In this document: piece by piece, positions 63,470-64,000 of the stretch | Layout: the number at the start of each line of letters is the position of its first letter | How positions within the stretch are numbered: position 1 is the first letter of the stretch | NCBI GenBank assembly: GCA_964571845.1 | Contig: CAZNDM010000087.1 | Coordinates: 39,290 to 103,289, forward strand | Direction of reading: 5' to 3' | Source: WFZT01 sp964571845 | Lineage (GTDB): Bacteria > Hydrothermota > Hydrothermia > B15-G9 > WFZT01 | Length of the DNA: 64,000 nucleotides | Translations under genes and position numbers: made by a program | Notes under the pieces: model-generated | Database searches by the model: none | What the model saw: the letters and a program-made list of their open reading frames with translations, nothing else | What the model was told of the DNA's origin: nothing

Positions 63470-63498
63470 CTTATAATTTTGCAATAAAGAATTGTCAA
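63470..63498 (-). promoter_or_regulatory. Promoter of the hyuA operon, predicted leaderless
   Basis: On the minus strand a perfect TTGACA (63498 to 63493), a 17-base spacer and TATAAG (63475 to 63470) lie only 6 bases before the ATG at 63463. Transcription would start at the A of the ATG. Confidence 0.75.
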
Positions 63499-64000
63499 CA
63501 ATTCCATGATGCCAATACACCTGATATGTAAGAAGGTCATTGAGTAAAGATAAGTTTAGAAAACTGGAGACTTAAAATTCTTGTTTTATTGTGAATTTTT
63601 AATCAAATGCCTATTTTGAAATCACTTTGAATGCAATACACATGCAGATTTCAACACGAGGGTTCGGAATTACCAGTGGTAACACCGATTATATTCACGC
63701 TGTTTTAAATTTTCCCCATCCACCTGAGAGAAAATCCGCTTACAGATTTTCCTCCGACTTTCCAGGGGATTGAGGACTGCTCTTTCACCCCTTTAATCCT
63801 TCCCCACAGAAATAATGTCTTGCAGAACATTGAAATAAACATCATTCCTGTAGATTAGAACGACGGGAATCTTATCGTGACGCATTAGTACTATGGAGAA
63901 AGGTAAAAATTACATTTTCCCGAAGCTTTTTGAGCAGCCTATTTTCTATCGAGAGGGGGGCGAAAAATAATTTACAAGTAGTTACCTTCCCTTTTCTTTG
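63499..64000 (+). repeat. Gene-free right end with palindromic repeats
   Basis: No gene is seen up to the window edge. GGGGATTGAGG (63765-63775) faces CACCCCTTTAATCCTTCCCC (63786-63805), an inverted pair of the shared repeat tail. At 63894-63942 the sequence GGAGAAAGGTAAAAATTACA followed by TTTTCCCGAAG resembles the repeat edges at 41237-41279 and 51440-51483. Confidence 0.5.

Noticed and set aside
63656..63690. GGGTTCGGAATTACC as a tRNA T-arm
   Set aside because: No acceptor, D or anticodon stems can be paired around it.

Overview
This window is chromosomal DNA from a bacterium. Genes are tightly packed, often with 4-base ATGA overlaps, and most start sites inside operons have AGGAGG-type ribosome binding sites. 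Five predicted secreted proteins end in a Por/type IX-like C-terminal sorting domain. They occur with DUF3857 proteins, a gingipain-family protease, SpoIID and SppA homologues, lipoproteins and a Bacteroidetes-type alternative GlmU. This points to a diderm of the FCB-like lineages (for example WOR-3/Stahlbacteria or Hydrothermae). An archaeal-type peroxiredoxin, a TrmI-type tRNA methyltransferase and an XPF-family nuclease suggest a thermophile. The assignment is inference; no rRNA or tRNA gene is present to settle it.

Layout. 0-0.8 kb: end of a xanthine-dehydrogenase-type operon. 0.8-10.6 kb, minus strand: aminotransferase, Rrf2 regulator, two DUF3857 proteins, a Ser/Thr-kinase-UvrD helicase fusion and gltX. 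10.7-17.6 kb, plus: a tricorn-like protease and a complete sugar-type ABC importer. 17.6-21.3 kb: a repeat-rich gap, peroxiredoxin and a secreted lamin-tail protein. 21.3-28.8 kb, minus: topA, the ribBA-ribH-trmI operon, alternative glmU-nagB and a membrane protein. 28.8-34.1 kb, plus: an 8-oxoguanine-deaminase-type amidohydrolase, a secreted protein, 1.2 kb of repeats and a cupin. 34.1-37.5 kb, minus: a lipoprotein/SpoIID operon ending in a tandem PTPS protein. 37.6-40.9 kb: hydrolase, Nudix and SppA. 41.4-46.1 kb: an isobutyryl-CoA-mutase-type large subunit, then a dockerin-like secreted protein beside a cohesin-like one. 46.1-50.8 kb, minus: antiporter plus C25 protease. 51.5-53.8 kb, minus: argJ-argD. 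54.2-57.8 kb, plus: YitT, XPF nuclease, Nudix, endonuclease III and MscS. 57.9-63.5 kb, minus: hydantoinase/oxoprolinase A and B with an Na+/solute symporter.

How the genes work together. Riboflavin, arginine and amino-sugar steps sit in short operons. The XDH subunits, the deaminase and the HyuAB-transporter operon suggest salvage or catabolism of N-heterocycles. Secretion and envelope functions form a second theme: five sorting-domain proteins, two of them an adjacent dockerin/cohesin candidate pair.

The most unusual material is non-coding. Seven gene-free stretches carry a dispersed, palindromic, partly REPIN-like repeat family with recurring edge sequences. Four gene ends carry extremely long, perfect GC-rich hairpins, two of which share an identical core. 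Several operons have a near-consensus promoter whose -10 box lies only 6-7 bases before the start codon, which predicts leaderless transcripts.
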